This document shows, in pieces, positions 45,547-54,600 of a stretch of 64,000 nt of DNA. The stretch covers positions 467,501 through 531,500 of the forward strand of contig NZ_CP048209.1 of NCBI RefSeq assembly GCF_010119935.1. The letters are read 5' to 3'. Position 1 is the stretch's first letter. Each line of letters begins with the position of its first letter. Source of the stretch: Paenibacillus lycopersici. GTDB lineage: Bacteria > Bacillota > Bacilli > Paenibacillales > Paenibacillaceae. A program made the translations under genes and the position numbers. A model generated the notes under the pieces. That model was given only the letters and a program-made list of their open reading frames with translations, made no database searches and was not told the DNA's origin.

Positions 45547-48500
45547 TTGCTTTCACGAAAGAAATTCAAAAAGGCATTATGCGGCAGTGCTATCCTTGCG
45601 ATCTTAAATGGGGCTGTTCCCGTAGCTTTCGCCGCTAATGCGAATCATGCGCCAGTCGTAGTGAAGCCAATCATCGATCAAGCTGCTACTTTAGGTCAAA
45701 ACAGCGTTCTAATCGATTTAAGCCCCTACTTTTCTGATGCGGACGGGGACACCTTGAGCTTCACCGCGGTATCCATGAACAAAGGGATTGCATCGGTAGC
45801 CGTAAGTGGCGCTCAATTAACAGTAACGCCGCTGTCACCAGGAACAGGCAAAATACAAATTGCTGTAAATGACGGCAACGCGGGAAGGACAACGACCAGT
45901 TTTAATGTTATTGTCTCGGCCAACCACTCTCCTACGATCGCCAATCTTATATCGGACCAAACGACGACAGTGGGAGCAAGCAACACCACTCTAGATCTAA
46001 GCACGGTCTTTGCCGATAGTGACGGAGACACATTGACGTTCGCTGCTGTTTCGTCGGACGCCCAGAAGGTAACCGCCGATGTCTCAGGCCATACATTAAC
46101 CCTTGCACCGCTTGCCCAAGGAACGAGTACGATCAACGTGACGGCGGACGACGGGCATGGAGGAACGATAGCAACTAGTTTCGTGGTCACGGTAAACGCA
46201 GCACCGCCGGTGAATCATGCGCCTACGGTTGCCATTCCTGTTTCAGACCAAACGACGACAGTGGGAGCTAGCAGCACCACCATAGATTTAAGTACGGTCT
46301 TTGCCGACAGTGACGGAGATACATTGACGTTCTCTGCTACATCCTCGGACGCCCAGAAGGTAACTGCCGATGTCTTGGGCCACACATTAACCCTTGCACC
46401 GCTTGCCCAAGGATCGAGTACGATCAACGTGACGGCGGACGACGGGCAAGGAGGAACGGTTGCAACTAGCTTCGTGGTCACGGTAAACGCAGCACCGCCG
46501 GTGAATCATGCGCCAACGGTCGCCAATCCTGTTTCGGATCAAACGACGACAGTGGGAGCTAGCAGCACCACCATAGATTTAAGTACGGTCTTTGCCGACA
46601 GTGACGGAGATACATTGACGTTCTCTGCTACATCCTCGGACGCCCAGAAGGTAACTGCCGATGTCTTGGGCCACACATTAACCCTTGCACCGCTAGCCCA
46701 AGGAACGAGTACCATCAACGTGACGGCGAATGACGGGCAAGGAGGAACGATTGCAACTAGCTTCGTGGTCACGGTAAACGCAGCACCGCCGGTGAATCAT
46801 ACGCCTACGGTTGCCAATCCTGTTTCGGATCAAACGACGACAGTGGGGGCTACCAGCACCACCATCGATCTAAGTACGGTCTTTGCCGACAGTGACGGAG
46901 ATATATTGACGTTCTCTGCTGTTTCGTCGGACCCCAACAAGGTAACCGCCGACGTCTCGGGCCACATATTAGCCCTTGCACCGCTTGCCCAAGGAGCGAG
47001 TACGATCAACGTGACGGCGGACGACGGGCAAGGAGGAACGGTTGCAACTAGCTTCGTGGTCACGGTAAACGCAGCACCGCCGGTGAATCATGCGCCTACG
47101 GTTGCCAATCCTGTTTCAGACCAAACGACGACAGTGGGAGCAAGCAACACCACTCTAGATCTAAGCACGGTCTTTGCCGACAGTGACGGAGATACATTGA
47201 CATTCTCTGCTGCTTCCTCTGACCCCAACAAGGTAACCGCCGACGTCTCGGGCCATACATTAACCCTTGCACCGCTTGCCCAAGGATTGAGTACGATCAA
47301 CGTGACGGCGGACGACGGGCATGGAGGAACGGTTGCAACTAGCTTCGTGGTCACGGTAAACGCAGCACCGCCGGTGAATCATGCGCCTACGGTTGCCAAT
47401 CCTGTTTCAGACCAAACGACGACAGTGGGAGCAAGCAACACCACTCTAGATCTAAGCACGGTCTTTGCCGATAGTGACGGAGACACATTGACGTTCGCTG
47501 CTGTTTCGTCTGACCCCAACAAGGTAACCGCCGACGTCTCGGGCCATACATTAACCCTTGCACCGCTTGCCCAAGGAACGAGTACGATCAACGTGACGGC
47601 GGACGACGGGCAGGGAGGAACGGTTGCAACTAGCTTCGTGGTCACGGTAAACGCAGCTTCGAATAATCATGCGCCGACGGCCGTTGCTGCCATCTATGAA
47701 CAAGTGTTAACGTCCGGGGTTACCAATCCGCGAACCTACGATCTATCGCAATTGTTTGAAGACGAAGACGGCGATATATTGCAATTCACGGCTACTGCCG
47801 CAGACTCCGATGCGGCTGCGGTTTCTGTAAATGGCAGCGACTTGACGCTCTCGCCGGGTATTAAGGCGGGGAGCACGACGGTTACGATCTCGGCCGACGA
47901 TAGTAACGGCGGCATCGGAACGTACACGTTTACGGTACGCACGGCACCGCTTGTCCCTGGCGGGATGATTACGGTACACACCAAGCAAGGGGTCAAAGAT
48001 CCTCTATCGTACGATTTATCTACCCTTTTCCCAGGACAGACTTCATTCACGACGTATATGGGAACACCGGATTCCACCTTTACGGGACCTGCCGCCATGT
48101 CAGGCACTTCGCTCGCGCTTAATACGCTTCCTATGTACACATGGGTAATTGGCGCAGATGGCCAAGCAGCCGTCATTCGCGTGGTTGCGGATGCTCAGGG
48201 TCCCCAAGGCTTGTACTTCTCCCAATACTTGGACGGTGGGAATGGGAGGATAGCGCTTCAAATGTACTACAATGGCGCTATTAATCAACCGGACAATGGG
48301 GCTGGCTATGAGCTTGATGTCTACAAATGGATGAAGAAAACGAATAAGCTGGTCATCGAGCCTAATCCAATGCTGCTCATTAATACACAGGGTCCAAAGG
48401 CTCCGTATTGGTTCAACCCTTACATCGCAATCGATACCATATTCGAGGACTTTTTCGATTTGACCAACGCAACGTATTATAACATCGACACGATGCTGTA

Positions 48501-48720
48501 TGATCCGGCCAATTACAACGTGGTTGCTTACGTCTTGAAGAAGAACGGACAAATCGTCGACGTGTTAGGCGACCCGGCCTCGCATGATCAGTTTATGCCT
48601 GGCGGCGGGACACTCATTCGGAAGTCGGGGATCTGGAGCGGCTCGCAAACCTACTCGGAGGCCGGCGAATGGAATAAGCTCCCGCTATCGTATGCCTTAA
48701 TTGGGCTGCACACGCCATAA
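45547..48720 (+). CDS. Secreted repeat protein: cadherin-like repeats and a C-terminal lamin-tail-like domain
   Basis: A 1057-aa exported protein. The signal peptide spans residues 1-30 (KKFKKALCGSAILAIL, cleavage after AFAA). Eight Ig/cadherin-like repeats of about 97 aa follow. The central six are nearly identical (SDQTTTVGAS, ADSDGDTLTF, VTADDGQGG); the first and eighth are divergent. The acidic DSDGDTL sites suggest calcium binding. The C-terminal ~190 residues (LYFSQYLDGGNGRIALQMYY to LIRKSGIWSGSQTYSEAGEW) look like a lamin-tail domain. No SLH, LPXTG or membrane anchor is visible. The start is TTG at 45547 after TAGGGGGA. Likely a cell-surface or matrix adhesin by inference. Confidence 0.82.
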   Translation: MLSRKKFKKALCGSAILAILNGAVPVAFAANANHAPVVVKPIIDQAATLGQNSVLIDLSPYFSDADGDTLSFTAVSMNKGIASVAVSGAQLTVTPLSPGTGKIQIAVNDGNAGRTTTSFNVIVSANHSPTIANLISDQTTTVGASNTTLDLSTVFADSDGDTLTFAAVSSDAQKVTADVSGHTLTLAPLAQGTSTINVTADDGHGGTIATSFVVTVNAAPPVNHAPTVAIPVSDQTTTVGASSTTIDLSTVFADSDGDTLTFSATSSDAQKVTADVLGHTLTLAPLAQGSSTINVTADDGQGGTVATSFVVTVNAAPPVNHAPTVANPVSDQTTTVGASSTTIDLSTVFADSDGDTLTFSATSSDAQKVTADVLGHTLTLAPLAQGTSTINVTANDGQGGTIATSFVVTVNAAPPVNHTPTVANPVSDQTTTVGATSTTIDLSTVFADSDGDILTFSAVSSDPNKVTADVSGHILALAPLAQGASTINVTADDGQGGTVATSFVVTVNAAPPVNHAPTVANPVSDQTTTVGASNTTLDLSTVFADSDGDTLTFSAASSDPNKVTADVSGHTLTLAPLAQGLSTINVTADDGHGGTVATSFVVTVNAAPPVNHAPTVANPVSDQTTTVGASNTTLDLSTVFADSDGDTLTFAAVSSDPNKVTADVSGHTLTLAPLAQGTSTINVTADDGQGGTVATSFVVTVNAASNNHAPTAVAAIYEQVLTSGVTNPRTYDLSQLFEDEDGDILQFTATAADSDAAAVSVNGSDLTLSPGIKAGSTTVTISADDSNGGIGTYTFTVRTAPLVPGGMITVHTKQGVKDPLSYDLSTLFPGQTSFTTYMGTPDSTFTGPAAMSGTSLALNTLPMYTWVIGADGQAAVIRVVADAQGPQGLYFSQYLDGGNGRIALQMYYNGAINQPDNGAGYELDVYKWMKKTNKLVIEPNPMLLINTQGPKAPYWFNPYIAIDTIFEDFFDLTNATYYNIDTMLYDPANYNVVAYVLKKNGQIVDVLGDPASHDQFMPGGGTLIRKSGIWSGSQTYSEAGEWNKLPLSYALIGLHTP
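45922..47664 (+). repeat. Six near-identical ~291-bp coding repeats
   Basis: Unit starts fall at 45922, 46213, 46504, 46795, 47086 and 47377, exactly 291 bp apart; the last unit is 288 bp. Units differ at few positions, many of them shared between non-adjacent units. This points to recent amplification or gene conversion. Confidence 0.95.
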
Positions 48721-48729
48721 TCGTCAGCG

Positions 48730-48766
48730 CCCGGTATGAAGAATAGCGTTCTTCATACCGGGGCGT
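48730..48766 (+). terminator. Terminator after the cadherin-like gene
   Basis: CCGGTATGAAGAA (48731-48743) pairs perfectly with TTCTTCATACCGG (48749-48761). Only a short T stretch follows (GCGTTT). Confidence 0.75.
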
Positions 48767-48805
48767 TTCCATCCTAGCAGGCTTTAGGCATGTCGTTTCT
48801 ATTTA

Positions 48806-50626
48806 TTGAAGAGGGTGAATAACATTACGTACGTACTCAAACGACTGCTCGTGAGCGTGACCATGATTCTAACCTTGATCCTGCCCGTATCCGCTTTTGC
48901 AACCCCGGACGATTCAGGTCTGAATTCATTTAATCGCCCAACGGACATCACAACGATGGAATCTGCCATGGTTGCCTACAAGGATACCCTGTTTTACGTT
49001 TCGGCGGGATTTAATGACTACGCGACCTTTAAACAGGCGGATAAAGACTTTCTCGCCGATTGGTTAATCGCCAATCGCCCCCCTGCCGGGTATTCCAGCA
49101 TCGCTGATTTACGCGATACGTTTGCGAGCGGGATGCAGCAAAGATCGTTCATGATCAATCTGAACAGCCTGTCAGATTCATTTTCGTTATGGACGTTACT
49201 GGTCGGTGATACCGACCAGCCAAGCCTTCATTACGATGCGTATCATGCATTAACGGATGACGTGCAGGATCAAGTATGCCAACGACTGATAGACAACAAA
49301 CCGATATCCGGGTATAAGTCGACCCAAGATGTGCAAATACAGTTGGACCAAGCGATTGCCTCATTCAAACAGGGGAGCAGTTCTCATAGCTCTAACCCGA
49401 TCGTTGGACAAGTGACAACGGATTCCAACAGTCCAGCTGCTTTAACGAAGATGCTAGGATCTAACGTGACCTTGAAAGTTAAGATTTCGGCGGCGCCGGG
49501 GGGGACCGGTATCCCCGATATTACGATCGGGCCGGATGGTCAGTTTATCATTGGCAGCAACGTCGCAGCAGGACAATATTCGCTCGTCATGAATGTTATT
49601 GCCCCAGACGGACAAGTGTTGGCAGGACAGCCAGGGAAATTAACGGTGCATGCCAATGGAACGGCCTCGATGGAGCTCGATTTGATCGATCCGTATGGCG
49701 TGATTACCGATCATGTGACGAAGCAGCCGATTGCCGATGTGAACGCCCAGCTCTACTGGGCAGACACGGAATTGAACCGCAGCAAGGGAAGAACGCCGGA
49801 TACGCTTGTTGCATTGCCGGAGCTTTCGGAGTTCGATCCCAACCAAAATCGCAATCCGCAAATCAGTACAACGGATGGACGTTACGGCTGGATGGTATTC
49901 CCGGACGGGGACTACTATATGATTGCGAAGAAAGACGGTTATCAAACCTATGACAGCCGTAAGGATCCGCGAGACGAGAATCACGGGGATACCAGTTATA
50001 TTCGCAATGGCGTCATTCACGTTGGACAGACGATCGTGGAATTGAGCTTCGATATGACCAATAACCATACTGCGAGCAGCAGCGCCGGAGGGTATATGAA
50101 CGGCTATCCGGACGACACGTTCCGTCCCGATAGTCCGATCACCCGCGCAGAGTGGGCCTCCATGCTGACACGAATTCTTCCGTTGACAAGCGCAGAGGGT
50201 TGGAAAGCGTATTCGGACGTGGCTTCAACCTATTGGGCGATGCAATCCATTCAAGCTATGGTGGGGAATCAGTTCATGGTCGGCTACCCGGACGGTACAT
50301 TTCACCCGGACTCCCCGATTACCCGTGCGGAAGTCGCGGACATGATCGCCCGTATCAGGCATCTTGAAGCCCAACCGGCTGCCTTCGGCGATACGGCGAA
50401 GCACTGGGCTTCCGCATCCATTGGCGCGGCTCAGGCAGAGGGATTAATGAGCGGGTATAAGGATGGGATGTTCCGCCCGGATCAGCCATTAACGCGAGCT
50501 GAGGCGGTAACGATCGTCAATCGAATGCTGGGGATTACAGGCTCCCGGCATACCGCTTCAGTAACATGGAGAGATGTTCCTCCCGCTTACTGGGCGTACG
50601 ACCAAATTCAACTGGCTTCTCGTTAA
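48806..50626 (+). CDS. Secreted protein with three C-terminal SLH domains
   Basis: Up to 606 aa. A signal peptide (VLKRLLVSVTMILTLILPVSAFA) is followed by a ~165-aa helical region, a middle region with carboxypeptidase-regulatory-like beta segments (ADVNAQLYWADTELNR, DGRYGWMVFPDGDYYMIAKKDGY), and three SLH domains from about residue 427. The SLH motifs read GYPDDTFRPDSPITRAEWASML, GYPDGTFHPDSPITRAEVADM and GYKDGMFRPDQPLTRAEAVTI in key parts. SLH domains bind pyruvylated wall polysaccharide, so it is probably cell-surface attached. The start is uncertain: TTG 48806 lacks a ribosome site, GTG 48815 overlaps it, and a rare ATT at 48824 is best spaced from GAGGGTG. Confidence 0.85.
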   Translation: MKRVNNITYVLKRLLVSVTMILTLILPVSAFATPDDSGLNSFNRPTDITTMESAMVAYKDTLFYVSAGFNDYATFKQADKDFLADWLIANRPPAGYSSIADLRDTFASGMQQRSFMINLNSLSDSFSLWTLLVGDTDQPSLHYDAYHALTDDVQDQVCQRLIDNKPISGYKSTQDVQIQLDQAIASFKQGSSSHSSNPIVGQVTTDSNSPAALTKMLGSNVTLKVKISAAPGGTGIPDITIGPDGQFIIGSNVAAGQYSLVMNVIAPDGQVLAGQPGKLTVHANGTASMELDLIDPYGVITDHVTKQPIADVNAQLYWADTELNRSKGRTPDTLVALPELSEFDPNQNRNPQISTTDGRYGWMVFPDGDYYMIAKKDGYQTYDSRKDPRDENHGDTSYIRNGVIHVGQTIVELSFDMTNNHTASSSAGGYMNGYPDDTFRPDSPITRAEWASMLTRILPLTSAEGWKAYSDVASTYWAMQSIQAMVGNQFMVGYPDGTFHPDSPITRAEVADMIARIRHLEAQPAAFGDTAKHWASASIGAAQAEGLMSGYKDGMFRPDQPLTRAEAVTIVNRMLGITGSRHTASVTWRDVPPAYWAYDQIQLASR

Positions 50627-50653
50627 AATAGTTTAGAAAGACCGAGTAAGCCG

Positions 50654-50708
50654 GCCCCCATAGACTGGACACTTCGAAAAAGGTGTTTAGGCTGCGGGGG
50701 CTTTTTTA
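50654..50708 (+). terminator. Terminator after the SLH gene
   Basis: GCCCCC (50654-50659) pairs with GGGGGC (50696-50701) across an inner ACACT/GGTGT stem. TTTTTT follows. Confidence 0.75.
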
Positions 50709-50790
50709 TTTAATCCTGTGAAGTGCGTCGGAAGCGCTGTCCATCTCGCAATTCGCCAGCAACGGAAGCATAGGCTTGGTGATTGGTTTG

Positions 50791-50864
50791 TGTTCACTGT
50801 CGACAGACAGGGAGTACAGCATTCACCTGTTCACTGTCGGTGGACTGGGAATACAGCATTCGCC
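50791..50864 (+). repeat. Two 37-bp direct repeats, head to tail
   Basis: Units at 50791-50827 and 50828-50864 share TGTTCACTGTCG at the start and ATACAGCATTC-type bases near the end, about 80% identical. There is no spacer, so this is not a CRISPR. Confidence 0.85.
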
Positions 50865-50893
50865 TGCTACGAAAGCATGGAATCCCAAAAATT

Positions 50894-51073
50894 GTTAACG
50901 AATCGTAAGCATCCTATTCGCCTCTATTGCTTTCCCGGAGGAAAGTAACGAATCAGAGACGGCTTATTTGGGGGGAATGCCCCCCAAGTGAAGCTGAAAC
51001 GCCCATTAACGTCATTAGGATTCGTTACGATTCAGAAAAACGGCAATAGAAGTAAATAGCGTTAACTTGGTTC
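50894..51073. repeat. ~180-bp imperfect palindromic element
   Basis: Outer GTTAACG (50894) matches CGTTAAC (ending 51066-51073 region). Next, CTATTGC matches GCAATAG, then GTAACGAATC (50945-50954) matches GATTCGTTAC (51019-51028) exactly. The centre has a perfect TTGGGGGG-AATG-CCCCCCAA hairpin (50968-50987). No gene is readable across it. It resembles a MITE or repetitive palindrome. Confidence 0.7.
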
Positions 51074-51114
51074 TTTAGCGTTGGCGGTTTACGGCCAGAA
51101 GCCGGCTTGTTTCA

Positions 51115-51480
51115 TTAGCGTCGACGGCGTCCTTGCGGCAGGTCGGACACGTCGTTGTAGACGTAGCAGCCCTCCGGCGGCACGGGCGTCACCGGCTTGC
51201 CGGTGTTCCGCATCGTGAACATCAGCGTCATCGGCTGCGTCAGGCTGTCCTCGTCCCGCCCGGTACGGTATGGAACGCCCGCATCGATCGCCACCCGTGC
51301 GTCGCCCGTGCAATCGATGAACCGTTCGCCCTCGAACGCCCTCAGCCCTTCGCGCGTCGAGACGATGACCGACCGGATCCGGCCGTCCTCGTGAACGACG
51401 CCGATAAATTCGCAATCGTAATAGACCTGGACGTTCTCCTTCTTCATCTTCTCGTTGAAATGCTGCGAGAGGCAGGCGCT
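51115..51480 (-). pseudogene. Remnant of an FAD-dependent oxidoreductase
   Basis: The minus strand reads SQHFNEKMKKENVQVYYDCE, then VVHEDGRIRSVIVSTREGLR and FIDCTGDARVAIDAGVPYRTG, the inner part of the FAD-dependent oxidoreductase (FAD_oxidored) family. The N-terminal FAD-binding GxGxxG and the C-terminal half are both missing, and both ends break off abruptly. Between 50709 and 51621 this, the 37-bp repeats and the palindrome are all I can support. Confidence 0.7.
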
Positions 51481-51621
51481 TTTTCTTTTTTAAGCGCAAC
51501 CGCGTTGTGACTACTGCGCACAGGCCACTCAAATTCTTTTAAGAATTCATTAATGTTGTCGCCTATCTTTCCAATGTTATGTTCATTAATGGTAATTATC
51601 AAAGACGGAGGGGTAGATGCT

Positions 51622-54600
51622 ATGGGCTTTAAAATTCGTCGCTTGTTGATGCTGTTTGCGGTTTGTTTACTAGTGACAGAACTATTAACAGGGCTGATTC
51701 CGATCCGAGACGCACGTGTTTTTGCAGGGACCGGCGGAGAGATTTATACCTTTGCCGGAGGCAATTATGGCGATTCGGGAGACGGAGGTTCGGCTACCGA
51801 TGCCGAATTATCGAACCCGTCGGCGGTAGCTGTAGACGGCAGCGGGAATTTGTATATCGCGGATACGGACAACAACAAGATACGCAAGGTATTAACTGAC
51901 GGGTCTATCAGTACGGTGGCGGGAAACGGCAATTATGGTTATGCCGGAGACGAAGGGCAAGCTGTCGAAGCCGAGCTGCGCAGCCCGGCAGGAGTGGCGA
52001 TAGATAGTGCCGGTAATTTGTATATTGCCGATAAATATAACAATAGGGTACGGCGGGTAGCGCCGGATGGCGTGATTACCACGATCGCGGGAACCGGAAG
52101 CAGCGATTATGCCGGCGACAACGGCCCGGCTGTTGATGCTGCGCTAAGCAGTCCAAGCGGGGTGGCGGTAGATAGTGCCGGGAATTTATACATTGCCGAC
52201 ACATCCAATCATCGGATTCGGAAGGTTGATACGACTGGCTTCATAACGACGGTAGCGGGATCCGATGATAGTGGTTATTCGGGCGACGGCGGACCAGCCG
52301 TTGACGCAAGACTATATTATCCGAATGCAGTGGCGGTAGACGACGCTGGCAATCTGTATATTGCCGATACGTATAATAATCGGATAAGGAAAGTAGATAT
52401 AAGCGGTAATATTAGCACTGTGGCAGGGACGTCTGGTACCGATGGCTATTCAGGTGACGGCGGTTTGGCAGTTGATGCGCAATTGAATGAACCGGAAGGT
52501 ATAACAGTTGACGGCAGCGGGAATTTGTATATCGCCGATACTGACAACAACAGGATTAGAAAAGTGATACCCAACGGCATAATCATGACAATAACGGGAA
52601 CGGGGACAGCCGGTTATTCGGGGGATGGAGCTCCAGGTAAACTTGCGGAAATAGACGGGCCTGCCGGATTGGCAATGTCTAGCGGCGGGGACATGTATAT
52701 TGCCGATAAATACAACTATGCGATACGCAAGCAAGTCACTTACATCCCTTCGAGCGATGCGAGTTTAACCAATATCGTGCTGTCGAGCGGTACGTTAAGC
52801 CCAGCGTTCGCACCCGGCACGTTTGAATACGCGGCGAGTGTCGTTAATGGGGTTAGCAGTATTCGCGTGACGCCAACGACGTCGGATTCTTTAATAACGG
52901 TGAAGGTAAACGGAGAGAGCGTTGCTAGCGGATCCCAGTCGGGAGATATCACCCTGGATGTAGGGAGTAATACGATTACGCTAGCGGCCTTGGCAGAGGA
53001 TGGCGTAACGACGAAGACATACACGATAACCATCGAGCGATTGCGCAGCAGTAACGCCAATCTAAGTCAACTGACGTTATCGGGCGGCCCGCTAAGTCCG
53101 GCGTTCGCCCCAAACATAACGAGCTATACAGCGAATGCAAGCCAGAGTGAAATAACGGTGACGCCAACCATGGCGGATGCAATGGCGACTGTAAAGGTGA
53201 ACGGGGCGACGGTTGCGAATGGCGCTGCGTCACCACTGATTCCGCTTGCGGTCGGCATTACTGCGATTACGATCGATGTGACGGCGCAGGATGGAACAAC
53301 GACGAAGACTTATACAATCAATGTAACGAGAACGATAAGCTCAAATGCGGATTTAAGCGGGTTAGTCCTGTCGAACGGCACGCTAAGCCCGACGTTTAGG
53401 GCAGAAACGACCAATTATACGGCAAGTGTAGGCAATGGCGTGAGCAGTATTACGGTAAAGCCAACGGTAGCTGACGGCAGTTCAGCCGTGAGCGTGAATG
53501 ACGTGCCGGTGACCAGCGGCGGAGCTTCCGCATCGCTTCCGCTCATCGTGGGAAGCAATGCGATAACGGTGAAGGTCACGGCCGAGGATGGAACGGTCAA
53601 GACCTATACCGTAACGGTATCGCGAGCAGCGAGCAGCAATGCGGACTTGAGCGGTTTGGAGCTATCGGGCGGCATGTTAACGCCATCGTTTCTACCTGGA
53701 ACGTACAAGGCGAATGTGGGCAATAACGTAAGCAACGTGACGATTAAGCCGACGGCAGCGGATCCGGCGCATGCAACGGTCACGGTTAGCCTTTACAACG
53801 GAAGCGGCACGCTGGTAAGCGGCCCGTCGCCGGTAGCCAGCGGTGCGGCATCGCCGTCACTGGCGCTTGACGTAGGCAGTAATACGATTAGTCTGTCGGT
53901 TACGGCCGAGGATGGAACGACGAGAACATACACGGTAACGGTAACGCGAGGCGCAAGCGGCAACGCGGAATTGAGTGATTTAACGTTATCGAGCGGCACA
54001 TTGACCCCGGCGTTCGGGGGAACGTATACGGCAGCCGTGGGGAATAGCGTGAGCAGCATCACGGTAACGGCGACATTCTCGGATGCTGCCAATGCCACGG
54101 CTGCGGCAAGCGTCTATGATAATGACGGTACATTAGCGAGTGGTCCACATACGCTGGCCAGCGGGGCAGAGTCGACATCGCTGCCGCTGAGCGTAGGGCG
54201 CAACGTGATCTCGATCCTCGTGACGGCGCAGGACGGCTCACTTCGAACGTATACGGTAACAGTGACGCGAGCGGCACTGGGCGGCAGTGCGGATTTGAGT
54301 GGACTGATCCTGTCAGGCGGTACGCTAAGCCCGGTGTTCGATGCAGATACGACCAGCTATACGTCAATTGTAGGAAACAGCGTGAACAGCATCACATTGA
54401 CGCCGACGACAGAAGATGGCCGTGCGGCGGTGAGCGTGAATGATGAACCGATCATTAGCGGGGGAACATCTACAATTCCTCTGGCAGCGGGCAGCAATGC
54501 GATCGCGGTGAAGGTCACGGCCGAGGATGGAACGATCAAGACGTACACCGTAACGGTATCGCGGGCAGCGGGCAGCAACGCGGACTTGAGCGATTTGGAG

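Noticed and set aside
50791..50864. CRISPR-like direct repeats
   Set aside because: The two 37-bp units are contiguous with no spacer, there is no third unit and no cas gene in the window.
51553..51621. Upstream in-frame start of the NHL/SLH gene
   Set aside because: The added 23 residues would precede the signal peptide, and the ribosome site GGAGGGG lies after them, just before ATG 51622.
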